A DNA stretch of 33,637 bases, from NCBI GenBank assembly GCA_021773815.1, contig JAJFJS010000147.1, forward strand, positions 1 through 33,637. The letters are read 5' to 3'. The DNA comes from Gammaproteobacteria bacterium. Lineage in GTDB: Bacteria > Pseudomonadota > Gammaproteobacteria > Steroidobacterales > GCA-2729495. This document shows, piece by piece, positions 1 to 7,384 of the stretch. The position numbers and the translations under genes are program-made. The number at the start of each line of letters is the position of its first letter. Position 1 is the stretch's first letter. Below the pieces are notes generated by a model. The model searched no databases. It was not told where the DNA came from and saw only the letters and a program-made list of their open reading frames with translations.

Positions 1-1140
1 GACCGTGCCGCGAATCTGCGCCGGCGCGGTCTGGCCGATCAGTGCGTTGCCGGCAATGATCGTGCTCGTCTCGCCCATGCCGAGCACGATGGCCGGAATG
101 AAGATGCTGGACGAGAAGGGGTCCTCGGTCAGGCCGAATAACGTATAGCCGGTTGCCGACAGGCCGAAGGCGATGATGACGCCGGTGACGCGATCGATCC
201 GGTCGAGCATGGTGCCCATGATCAGCGCCCAGCACAATGCCGAGGCCTGAATCACGCCGACGATAATACCGCCGCGCTGGTAACCGGCCGCCATGTCCAG
301 CCCGAGATCCTCGGCGGCTTGTTGTGTCCACAGAAAACTGAAGGTGCCGACGACGAGTACGTCGCCGCGCGCGGCGAAGGCGCAGCCGTAGGCGAGGGCA
401 ATGCGCCCGCTGCGGCGCCCGGCGTCGAGCCCCATGCGGATGAGCCCGAGTAGTGGTTCGCGGTCGCGCGTTTCCGGTGGGTTCTTCCGGTTCAACCCGA
501 ATGTGGCGATCAGGAAGGTGAACACGCAGACGCCCGTGCAGCCCCAAAACAGGTATTGCGCCGTGATCGCTTCCGAATAACCGGCTTCGGCCAGTTCGAC
601 GGGCAGGCGTCGCAGCAGTTGCGTGAGGATAAAGATGCCGATGCCCTGGGTCATGCTCGCGGTTGCCACCCATTTGCCGCGGCTGCGGTCCTGCACGTAG
701 TCCATGTTGACGATCGAGATGACCGTCGCTACCAGCGCCAGCCCGCCGGCAAAAACTGTCCGGTAGGCGTACATCTGGAAGGCGGTGTCGGCGAACGGGT
801 AAAACGCGTAGCCGAGGCCGAGCAACGCCATGCCGAGCATGACCAGCGGCCGGCGGCCGACCTTGTCGGCCAGCGCGCCGATGAACGGCGTGACGAGCAG
901 CACAATGCATTCCTGGTAGAAGGTCAGGTCGCCGCTCAGCGTGCCCTGCACGGCGCGTTCGATGCCGGCCAGTTTCAGGACCATCGGTTGCAGGAAACTC
1001 AGCGCCGCCATCATCGGGATCGCGAGCATCGCCGTCGTGAAATACGTCAGCCCGTTGATTCGCGTGATCCGGGGCATGAGCCAGAACGGCCCGAGTTTTC
1101 TCGCTTCCGGTTCGGGGGCGCTAACGCTGGGTGTCGACAT
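1..1140 (-). CDS. MFS transporter, partial (3' end beyond window)
   Basis: Major facilitator superfamily permease, probably a 12-helix secondary transporter of the inner membrane; the substrate cannot be told. The reading frame begins at ATG 1140 and stays open for 380 codons to the left edge, so the C-terminus is missing. The translation is a run of hydrophobic helices with short polar loops. The loop between helices 2 and 3, about residues 84-95, carries the MFS motif A as GALADKVGRRP. A GGAA-containing ribosome site lies about 8 bases before the start. The gene follows the SDR gene on the same strand after 72 bases and is probably the last member of a leftward unit that starts with the bilin-reductase-like gene. 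Family assignment is secure; a role in exporting or importing a product of the two upstream enzymes is inference. Confidence 0.85.
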   Translation of the reverse strand, partial: MSTPSVSAPEPEARKLGPFWLMPRITRINGLTYFTTAMLAIPMMAALSFLQPMVLKLAGIERAVQGTLSGDLTFYQECIVLLVTPFIGALADKVGRRPLVMLGMALLGLGYAFYPFADTAFQMYAYRTVFAGGLALVATVISIVNMDYVQDRSRGKWVATASMTQGIGIFILTQLLRRLPVELAEAGYSEAITAQYLFWGCTGVCVFTFLIATFGLNRKNPPETRDREPLLGLIRMGLDAGRRSGRIALAYGCAFAARGDVLVVGTFSFLWTQQAAEDLGLDMAAGYQRGGIIVGVIQASALCWALIMGTMLDRIDRVTGVIIAFGLSATGYTLFGLTEDPFSSSIFIPAIVLGMGETSTIIAGNALIGQTAPAQIRGTV

Positions 1141-1212
1141 TGGTGTTCCTGCAAAAAAAGAAGGCGGATGCCATCGTCCGCCTATCGTTCTGTCAGCCGC
1201 CAGATCCGGGCA

Positions 1213-2088
1213 TTACAGTAGCCCCTTGCCGTCGTGTTCGGCAAGCGGGTCGAGAAAAACGTAGCCGGCATCCTTGATCTTGCGGTTGGACAATGACTTC
1301 GGGCCGGTGCCGTGTCCGACCCAGTTGATCGGTTCGCCCCCAGCGGCGGCCACCATCCGACCAAAGAAATCCGCTTTCGAGTCGCTGATGTCGTTGACGA
1401 GGTTATAGACGCCTGCGAGCCGGTGTTCGAGCGCGAATGCGAGTGCGTTGACGACATCGTCACGATGGATGATCGTCGCCGGCGACGCGCCGTCGAACGG
1501 CACGGTACGGCCGGCCAGCGGCAGCGTCTGGGCGGTCAGTTGGCGTGGCACGAAGCCGATCTGCGGACCGTAAATCGTGCCGGTCCGGAAGACGCAGACC
1601 CGCAGTTGGTCGCCGGCGGCGCCAAACAGAATCGATTCGGTATCCGCATAGACCTGCTGAAACGGGCTGCCCGGCGTGGCCGGCGTGTCTTCGTCGACGT
1701 TGTCGGCCCCGCCCGCGTTGCCGTAGACGCTCCAGGAACCGGTGAAAATCACCTGCGCCAGGTCCGGCGCCGCGTCCAGGCATTCGACCAGGCACCGCGC
1801 CGTGCCGACATAGGTGTCCGTGTACAGGTCGAGATCCATGACGTATTGCCCGTCTTTCTCGACCATGCCGCCGGCGACCGTCAGCAATACGGCCTGCTGG
1901 CCGGCGAGCAGGTCGCGCATCCTGGCGCGGTCGTTACCGCGCATTACGATGACGCGATCCGCTACCGCCTCGAGTTCGGCGACGCGTCGCTCACTCGTCG
2001 TCGTCACGGTGACTGTGTGACCTTCGCCATGCAGATAGCGCGCGGCTTCCATGCCCGTGTAGGCCGCGCCGATAATTGCGATGTTCAT
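1213..2088 (-). CDS. NAD(P)-binding epimerase/dehydratase-like protein (extended SDR, YeeZ-like)
   Basis: A 291-residue Rossmann protein of the extended short-chain dehydrogenase type, likely cytoplasmic. The N-terminus has a beta strand followed by GAAYTGMEAARYL at about residues 7-19, a variant of the GxxGxxG dinucleotide loop. A T/S-rich segment TGSWSVYG matches the SDR catalytic serine strand. The usual YxxxK is replaced by YADTE, so the catalytic Lys is absent, as in YeeZ-like members whose chemistry is not settled. A later IIHRDDVVNAL segment is the typical nucleotide-sugar-epimerase-like substrate region. The start at 2088 is fixed by a strong GGAGGA (complement of 2094-2099). It lies 36 bases after the bilin-reductase-like gene and before the MFS gene, all leftward, suggesting one transcript. 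The substrate is unknown. Confidence 0.75.
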   Translation of the reverse strand: MNIAIIGAAYTGMEAARYLHGEGHTVTVTTTSERRVAELEAVADRVIVMRGNDRARMRDLLAGQQAVLLTVAGGMVEKDGQYVMDLDLYTDTYVGTARCLVECLDAAPDLAQVIFTGSWSVYGNAGGADNVDEDTPATPGSPFQQVYADTESILFGAAGDQLRVCVFRTGTIYGPQIGFVPRQLTAQTLPLAGRTVPFDGASPATIIHRDDVVNALAFALEHRLAGVYNLVNDISDSKADFFGRMVAAAGGEPINWVGHGTGPKSLSNRKIKDAGYVFLDPLAEHDGKGLL

Positions 2089-2124
2089 TTATGTCCTCCG
2101 TGATGTGCTGCAGGACCGGCGCCG

Positions 2125-2871
2125 TCAGCTGCGCAGCGCGGTCTTGAAAGTCGACTTGATCTGCCGGCCGATGTCTTCCCCGATCACGCCGTAGACGCCG
2201 TTCCACGCGCGCGGGTCGAGTTCATCGGCAAAAAACAGGTCCAGGTGCCGGCGGTTGCGTTCGCGCATCGCGTCGGCGGCCGGTGCCGGGTATGACAGGC
2301 CGCCGGCGAGTGCCAGATAGTGATCCAGGAACGCGTCGATCCATGGCGCAACGCTCTCCAGTTCGGCGCGCTTCGTCGGCCGGCCGCAGCCGATGCTCCA
2401 CGGCGTCAGGAAGGCGGCAACGGCCGGGTTCGCGGGCGCGAGTGCGCAGACGTTGTTGCGGTCCTTGACGGCTTTCCAGTAGGGCCGGGTCAGCGGTGTG
2501 AACACCTCGGTGTAGTAGGCCGGGTGGTCGACGGGGTCCAGCCGTGACAGGAAATCGGCATTGAACACGCAGGCATCGGGGGCAAACTGCACGACCTGCG
2601 CGTGGAAATGGGGCATCGCGGTGTCGTCACGGCCGAACAGGAAGAACAACTGGGTATCGACCGGTGCGCGGATCAGCCGGAAATGAATCATCCGGTCGAG
2701 CAGGCTGTCGTCTGCGCCGCGCCACAGGCGCAGAAAGCCGGCCTCGATGTCGGGTTCGTCCGCACGGACGAGCGTCCGGCTGGGCCCGCCCGTGGCGGCG
2801 TGCAACTCGACCAGCGAGTGCCGGGCCAGCGTCGTCTCGACCAGTTGATTGATATATTCGTAACCAAACAT
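2125..2871 (-). CDS. Ferredoxin-dependent bilin reductase (PcyA/PebS)-like protein with Asp-to-Gln change
   Basis: A 248-residue protein I align by memory with the ferredoxin-dependent bilin reductase (FDBR) family, which reduces biliverdin without flavin or metal. Residues 72-96 align without gaps to the central strands of PcyA and PebS (hydrophobic run, then MPHFHAQVV where the family has LPxFGxDxv). A segment around 155-185 (LTPW...GRPT...WIDAFLDHY) matches the family's FSxWxxFxRP and following helix. The C-terminus has ELDP (217-220) and a VIGEDIGRQIKSTF helix like the family's DPxRgxxxxxFGExwxexfi. Length fits (about 230-250). The central catalytic Asp is Gln92 here and the PcyA His88 position is Leu75, while the C-terminal Asp (219) is kept. 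ATG 2871 is preferred over TTG 2889 because a candidate promoter sits just upstream. No heme oxygenase or phytochrome gene is in the window. Activity is uncertain. Confidence 0.6.
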   Translation of the reverse strand: MFGYEYINQLVETTLARHSLVELHAATGGPSRTLVRADEPDIEAGFLRLWRGADDSLLDRMIHFRLIRAPVDTQLFFLFGRDDTAMPHFHAQVVQFAPDACVFNADFLSRLDPVDHPAYYTEVFTPLTRPYWKAVKDRNNVCALAPANPAVAAFLTPWSIGCGRPTKRAELESVAPWIDAFLDHYLALAGGLSYPAPAADAMRERNRRHLDLFFADELDPRAWNGVYGVIGEDIGRQIKSTFKTALRS

Positions 2872-2888
2872 AAATATTAATAAAACCA

Positions 2889-2916
2889 ATTATTTAAGGA
2901 TTAAACATGATGTTAA
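2889..2916 (-). promoter_or_regulatory. Candidate sigma70 promoter of the bilin-reductase-like gene
   Basis: On the minus strand TTAACA (complement of 2911-2916) and AATAAT (complement of 2889-2894) are separated by 16 bases, each one mismatch from consensus. Transcription would begin about 10 bases before ATG 2871. The surrounding 70 bases are strikingly AT-rich against a GC-rich background. Confidence 0.45.
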
Positions 2917-3049
2917 TTAGACGCATGTTCCCGCGTTGCTATCCGATAGCCGACACTCTGCCCGAATACTTTCCGCGCCTCGATTGTAGGGTGGCGCCGT
3001 CCATGACGGGTTGTTGCCCGCGGACCTATCCGCTGTGCAAAATGACCGC

Positions 3050-4111
3050 GTGAAAAAGTTGCCAGCCGCCCCACTGACGCTGTCCGGTCGGGTTGCGACC
3101 GGACGCGGGCAGGGCGCCGATTTTACCCGGCTCGAATGGGCGCGGGCGCAGTTTCTGCGCCATAGCGGCATCGAACCGTTCCCCGGCACGCTGAACCTGC
3201 TTCTGGAAACACCGATCGATCACGATGCGTGGCGCGCGTTGCGGTGCCGATCCGGCCATCGGGTCAGCGCACCGACGCCCGATGCCTGCGACGCGCGGCT
3301 GTATCCGGTGCGCATCGCCGATGCGGTCAGCGGGGCGGTCGTCGTGCCGGAGGTCGACGGCTATCCGCCGGATCAGGTCGAAATCATCGCGGCGATCGAT
3401 CTGCGCGTGCATCTCGGTCTCGTCGATGGCGATGCCGTGTGCGTCGCCGAACCGGGCACGCCTGCGCCGCAGGCCGTGATCTTCGATGTCGATGGTACTT
3501 TGCTCAACTCGCTCGACGGTTATTGTCTGGCGGCCGGCCGTGCGACCGAACCGTATGGGTGGCATGTCAGTCTTGATGATGTGCGCCGCGCGCTCGATGC
3601 CAACCAGCCGTTCTGGAATTTTGTCATACCGCCGGACCAGGAGCCTGACGAGCGACTGATTGCCGAGTTGCGGGACGCGACCATGCGTCACTGGCCGGAG
3701 GCGCTGGCCGAGGTCGTCGCGGTGCTGCCCGGTTGCGCAGCTGCGCTGCACCGGTTGCGACAGGCGGGGATGCGACTGGCGATCTTCACCGGGTCGGGCG
3801 GTGAATCTTTTCCGCCGCTGCGTGATGCCGGACTGCTCGACCTGTTCGAGGTCATCGTGACCGGCAACGATGTCGCCGGGCGCAAGCCGGCGCCGGATGG
3901 CCTGCACCTGTGCCTGGAGCGACTCGGGCTCGCGCCCGAACAGGCGGTCTATGTCGGCGATGCCAGCATCGACGTCGCGGCCAGCCGGGCGGCGGGCATG
4001 GCGGCGATTGCCGTGCTGACCGGCGCCGGCAATTCGGCGAGCCTGACTGCGGCCGGCGCGCACCGGATCACGCCGAGCGTGGCGCACCTGCCGGAAATCT
4101 GGTTGTCCTGA
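3050..4111 (+). CDS. Fusion of CTP-dependent riboflavin kinase (DUF120) domain and HAD phosphatase
   Basis: A two-domain protein of 353 residues from GTG 3050; an in-frame TTG at 3011 would add 13. Residues about 10-135 match the archaeal CTP-dependent riboflavin kinase family (RibK, DUF120): a GRGQGADFTRLEW glycine loop (18-30), the hallmark PFPGTLN with Thr47 and Asn49 (Mg/nucleotide ligands in that family), and the C-terminal VEIIAAIDLR...LVDGD strand pair. Residues about 140-350 are a HAD-superfamily phosphatase of the Gph type: motif I FDVDGTL (Asp146, Asp148), motif II FTGSGG (Thr247), motif III Lys279 in GRKPAPDG, and motif IV VGDASID (Asp304, Asp308). All HAD motifs look intact. A kinase making FMN and a phosphatase possibly removing its phosphate in one chain resembles, in logic only, the plant FMN hydrolase/riboflavin kinase. 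Domain calls are firm; substrate is inference. It diverges from the bilin-reductase-like gene and converges on the UbiD gene. Confidence 0.85.
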   Translation: MKKLPAAPLTLSGRVATGRGQGADFTRLEWARAQFLRHSGIEPFPGTLNLLLETPIDHDAWRALRCRSGHRVSAPTPDACDARLYPVRIADAVSGAVVVPEVDGYPPDQVEIIAAIDLRVHLGLVDGDAVCVAEPGTPAPQAVIFDVDGTLLNSLDGYCLAAGRATEPYGWHVSLDDVRRALDANQPFWNFVIPPDQEPDERLIAELRDATMRHWPEALAEVVAVLPGCAAALHRLRQAGMRLAIFTGSGGESFPPLRDAGLLDLFEVIVTGNDVAGRKPAPDGLHLCLERLGLAPEQAVYVGDASIDVAASRAAGMAAIAVLTGAGNSASLTAAGAHRITPSVAHLPEIWLS

Positions 4112-4168
4112 ATCTGTTGTGGGCATCGGCGCCTTGCGATTCACCGCCCGGCGAGCGGGAGCCCCGGA

Positions 4169-5677
4169 TTATTTCTGCCAGTCTCGCCAGTACTCTGGCC
4201 AGCGCGCGGCGACGATTTCGAACGCCTCGGCATGGCGTTGTTCGACAATTTCGCGCGACACCTGCGGCCATTTCTCCGGCCCGCCTTCGGCCGGCCACTG
4301 GCGCGTCGCGTCGATGACCATCTTGCTGGTCAGCCAGCGCGTGGGCGCGCTCGGATCGAGCGGAAAGCCGCGTGTCTGCGGGATCAGCAGCGACGCAGGG
4401 TCGGGCTGCCAGCGCGTACCGAGCGCCTGAAAAATCTGTGTCTTGTCACGCACGTCGATGTCGTGGTCGACGACGATGATTACCTTGGCGAACAGGTCGC
4501 TGGCGGCAATGTACTGTCCGGCCGTCAGGCCCTCACCGGGGAAACGCTTGTTGATACTCAGGATCGCGACGCCCATCGTCTCGATCGGCCGGTAGAACTC
4601 GACGAGATTCGGCAGTGCCTTGCGATACGCGACGTTATTCGCAACGGTCTGCGGCAGGCTCATCGTCAGCTTGGTAATGCCGGCAAAGCAATTGACCACC
4701 CAGGGTTTCCGGCGGTGCGTGATTGCCGTGACGGTCATGAAAAAGTTTTTCGGTTTCGCCAGGCCCATGTAGCCGAAGACTTCGCCGTAGGGTCCTTCGG
4801 CCTCGGTCCCGGTAACCGATATTTCACCCTCGATAACAATCTCGGCATGCGCGGGTACCAGCAGGTCGCTGGTTCGGCATTTGACCAGTTCGACCGGTTT
4901 GCCGCGCAGTCCGCCGGCAATCTGGAGCTCATCTTCGCCCAGCGCGGCCATCTTGGACGTGCCGACCGCAAACGTGATCGGATCTACGCCGATGACGACC
5001 GCAGCCGGCATTGTCTCCTGGCCACGCTTGCGGTAGCTCTGCAGGAAACTCCAGCCGTTCTGTCCGGTCTCCATGTTGACGCCGATCCGGTTGCGACTCT
5101 GGACCTGGCAGCGATACGTTGCGACGTTGCGACCGAGTTCCGGATCCTCGATGAATACGGTGCCCGCGGTGATGTAGGCGCCGGCATCGCCGGGATTCGT
5201 TTGTAGCCACGGGAATGCGCCGAGATCGACGTCGTCGCCGGTCACGACGATTTCCTGGCAGGGCGCGCCCGCGGACGGAGTGACGACCGGTGCAATGCGC
5301 GGCCACTGATCCTGCGCCGCGTACACGGACCGGAGCCGCTCGAAGGCGGTCCGATACATGTCACGTGCCGGCGTATCCTGCGCCACGCCGAAGGCCATCG
5401 CCTCGTTGGCCCAGCCGCCGAACAGATTGCCGAGCACCGGCAGGTCGTGCCAGGCGCCGCCCGTCCGGATGCGCTCGATAACAAACGGCGGGGCTTCGTC
5501 GAAACCAAATTCCTCGACGAGGCGGTAGGCAAATGCCGTCGCCTCATAGCGGTCCTGATCCATGTCGGCGATGCGCAGCAGACCGCCGCGTGCGTCCACC
5601 GCGGCGACATAGTCGCGCAGCGAGTCGAACGGGCCGGTCGTGATCGGATCCGGGCGCGCGGCGGGGTCAGTATGCAT
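4169..5677 (-). CDS. UbiD-family prenylated-FMN-dependent decarboxylase
   Basis: A 502-residue cytoplasmic enzyme of the UbiD/Fdc family, which decarboxylates (or carboxylates) aromatic or alpha,beta-unsaturated acids using prenylated FMN and a divalent metal. Asn184 and Arg189 in NVATYR, and Glu294 and Glu299 in EGPYGE, sit with the same spacing as the Asn168/Arg173 and Glu277/Glu282 active-site residues of Fdc1. Length is as expected for the family. It need not be the ubiquinone enzyme itself: many paralogues act on other acids, and no ubi gene or UbiX flavin prenyltransferase lies nearby. It ends 57 bases from the converging riboflavin kinase-phosphatase gene, so both neighbours concern flavin, though they are not co-transcribed. 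The start ATG 5677 lacks a strong ribosome site. Confidence 0.88.
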   Translation of the reverse strand: MHTDPAARPDPITTGPFDSLRDYVAAVDARGGLLRIADMDQDRYEATAFAYRLVEEFGFDEAPPFVIERIRTGGAWHDLPVLGNLFGGWANEAMAFGVAQDTPARDMYRTAFERLRSVYAAQDQWPRIAPVVTPSAGAPCQEIVVTGDDVDLGAFPWLQTNPGDAGAYITAGTVFIEDPELGRNVATYRCQVQSRNRIGVNMETGQNGWSFLQSYRKRGQETMPAAVVIGVDPITFAVGTSKMAALGEDELQIAGGLRGKPVELVKCRTSDLLVPAHAEIVIEGEISVTGTEAEGPYGEVFGYMGLAKPKNFFMTVTAITHRRKPWVVNCFAGITKLTMSLPQTVANNVAYRKALPNLVEFYRPIETMGVAILSINKRFPGEGLTAGQYIAASDLFAKVIIVVDHDIDVRDKTQIFQALGTRWQPDPASLLIPQTRGFPLDPSAPTRWLTSKMVIDATRQWPAEGGPEKWPQVSREIVEQRHAEAFEIVAARWPEYWRDWQK

Positions 5678-5915
5678 ATCTACGGTCTCGGTTTTTCGGG
5701 GTTATTCTGTTCGGCGACCGCGACATTGTCGAGCAGCCGGGCCGGCCAGCGCAGCCACATCGCAATGGCACGCAGAAGAAGGGCCCGAAGAGCCCACCCG
5801 CGATCCGCGGGTCGAGCAGCGCTAGCGAGTCGGTGGCGTTCCTGCCTGCCTGAGCGCCGCGGCGGGTCAGGCGGAGACCGGGACGGGCGGCCGACTGCCG
5901 CCCGATTTCGCTTCG
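5678..5915. other. Intergenic region with one hairpin, no gene seen
   Basis: These 238 bases separate the UbiD gene from the upstream CoA-transferase gene, both leftward. They contain a 7-bp inverted repeat, ACCCGCG-ATC-CGCGGGT, at 5796-5812. No T-tract follows it on either strand, so it is not a convincing intrinsic terminator. Short frames here have no recognisable product. Confidence 0.5.
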
Positions 5916-7124
5916 TCAGATGACGCCTTCGTCTTTCAGCCGGTCGCGTTCTTCGGCGCTGATGCCCAGCAGCCCACCGAGGATCTCATCGTTGAACGCG
6001 CCGACGGCGGGACCGGGCCAGTCCGTGCGCCCCGGTGTCTCGCTGAATTTGGGGACCATGCCCGGGATCTTCAGTGGCACGCCGTTGACTTCGACCTCTT
6101 CGAACAGGCCGCGGGCCTGAAAATGCGGGTCAACCATCATATCGGCCACGCTGTAAATCGGTCCTGACGGTACGCGCGCCTCTTCGAGCATGGCCAGCGC
6201 CGTAGCCGTGTCGAGGGAACCGGTCCACGCGGTAATCGCCGCATCGATTTCCGGTTCGTGCGCGACGCGTCCGGCATTGTCGGCGAAGCGCGGATCGTCG
6301 CCCATGGCCGGCTGGCCCATCTTGTCGCACAGCCGCTTGAAGATCGAGTCGCCGTTGGCGCCGATGATGATGAACTTGCCGTCGCTGCAGCGGTACGTAT
6401 TGGTCGGCACGATACCGGTCAGCGTCGAACCGGATGGTTCGCGGACGACGCCGCCACCGTCGTATTCGGGCACCACGCCTTCGAGCATGTTGAAAACCGC
6501 CTCGTACAGTGCCGTGTCGATGATCTGGCCGCGACCGGTCGGGTCTTTCATGCGCCGGACCAGCGCCATGACGATGCCGAGCGCCGTGTGCAGACCGGCC
6601 AGCGTATCGCCGAGGCTCAGATTCGGCCGAACCGGCGGGCCGTCCGGAAAACCGTTGACGAAACGCAGTCCGCCGACGCCTTCACAGACCGAGGCAAAAC
6701 CCGGCTTGGATGCATAGGGCCCGGTCTGCCCGTAGCCGGAGATCCGGGCATAGATCAGGCCGGGATTGCTGTCACGGAAAGTGTCCGGGCCGAGGCCCCA
6801 TTTCTCCATGGTGCCGGGCCGGAAGTTTTCGACGACGGCATCGGCCGATTCGATCAACCGGCGCACGATATCCTGACCCGCCTCGGTGCGCAGGTTCGCC
6901 GTGATGCATTTCTTGTTGCGCCCGAGGCTGTGCCACCACCATGACGTGCCTGAACCGTCGAGGACGCGCCATTTGCGAATCGGGTCGCCGTCGCCGGGCG
7001 ACTCGATCTTGATGATCTCGGCGCCGAAATAGCCCAGCACGCTACCGACGAAAGGGCCGGCGAGCAGTTGCCCGACTTCAATGATGCGGAAGCCGTCCAG
7101 GGGACGGGCTTTGGGTTCGTTCAT
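5916..7124 (-). CDS. Class III (CaiB/BaiF) acyl-CoA transferase
   Basis: A 402-residue CoA-transferase of family III, which moves CoA between carboxylic acids through an enzyme-bound aspartyl anhydride. The N-terminus PLDGFRIIEVGQLLAGP and the stretch FGAEIIKIE...GD are hallmarks. NFRPGTMEKWGLG (about 100-112) is the conserved CoA-binding region, and Asp173 in LGDTLAG is the expected nucleophile. TGRGQIIDTALYEA (196-209) is also typical. The longer frame to 7358 is rejected because family homology begins at ATG 7124. Substrate specificity cannot be read; relatives handle oxalate/formate, carnitine, mesaconate and bile or aromatic acids. The gene is leftward, upstream of the UbiD gene by 238 bases and divergent from the lipoprotein gene. 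A joint role with UbiD in acid catabolism is possible but unproven. Confidence 0.9.
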   Translation of the reverse strand: MNEPKARPLDGFRIIEVGQLLAGPFVGSVLGYFGAEIIKIESPGDGDPIRKWRVLDGSGTSWWWHSLGRNKKCITANLRTEAGQDIVRRLIESADAVVENFRPGTMEKWGLGPDTFRDSNPGLIYARISGYGQTGPYASKPGFASVCEGVGGLRFVNGFPDGPPVRPNLSLGDTLAGLHTALGIVMALVRRMKDPTGRGQIIDTALYEAVFNMLEGVVPEYDGGGVVREPSGSTLTGIVPTNTYRCSDGKFIIIGANGDSIFKRLCDKMGQPAMGDDPRFADNAGRVAHEPEIDAAITAWTGSLDTATALAMLEEARVPSGPIYSVADMMVDPHFQARGLFEEVEVNGVPLKIPGMVPKFSETPGRTDWPGPAVGAFNDEILGGLLGISAEERDRLKDEGVI

Positions 7125-7384
7125 AGTGATCGATCCGGTACCGAAAGCGGTCGGGTCAGGGGACCCGCCCGATGGATTTTTTCTGGTGTGGCGATTCCTG
7201 CCTTTGCAGCCAAGTCTAGCCGGAAACACCGGTGCATGACAGGACGCAGCAGCGTTGCGGGCGCGCATCGTAGCCGGCACCGAAATTGACCGCAACCGAT
7301 ACCTGGTTGCGGCGGGGCAGCGGTCGCAACGGACGGGTAAAAGTGTGACCCGGTGCACGGGCGCATCCCGCTCGTCCCGTAATC
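7125..7384. other. Divergent intergenic region between CoA-transferase and lipoprotein genes
   Basis: These 260 bases lie between two divergent starts and should hold both promoters. Two inverted repeats stand out: CGGGTC-AGGG-GACCCG at 7152-7167 with a T6 run at 7177-7182, and the perfect CCGCAACC/GGTTGCGG pair at 7290-7312. No gene is seen, and I cannot identify convincing -35/-10 pairs. Confidence 0.4.
7290..7312. repeat. Perfect 8-bp inverted repeat, candidate operator
   Basis: CCGCAACC at 7290-7297 and GGTTGCGG at 7305-7312 are exact reverse complements around a 7-base spacer. The arrangement suits a dimeric repressor site in the divergent promoter region of the CoA-transferase and lipoprotein genes. 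A further related GCAAC lies just to the right. No regulator gene is adjacent. Confidence 0.4.

Noticed and set aside
2872-2889. TTG start at 2889 for the bilin-reductase-like gene
   Set aside because: The added residues are hydrophobic and unlike the family, and the candidate promoter -10 overlaps this codon. ATG 2871 is more plausible.
5796-5812. Hairpin ACCCGCG-ATC-CGCGGGT as terminator of the CoA-transferase gene
   Set aside because: No T-tract follows on the minus strand, so only an inverted repeat is reported.
7152-7182. GC-rich hairpin followed by a T6 run, like an intrinsic terminator
   Set aside because: On the plus strand no gene lies upstream for it to terminate, and on the minus strand the T-run is on the wrong side. 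The hairpin-to-T spacing (about nine bases) is also too long.
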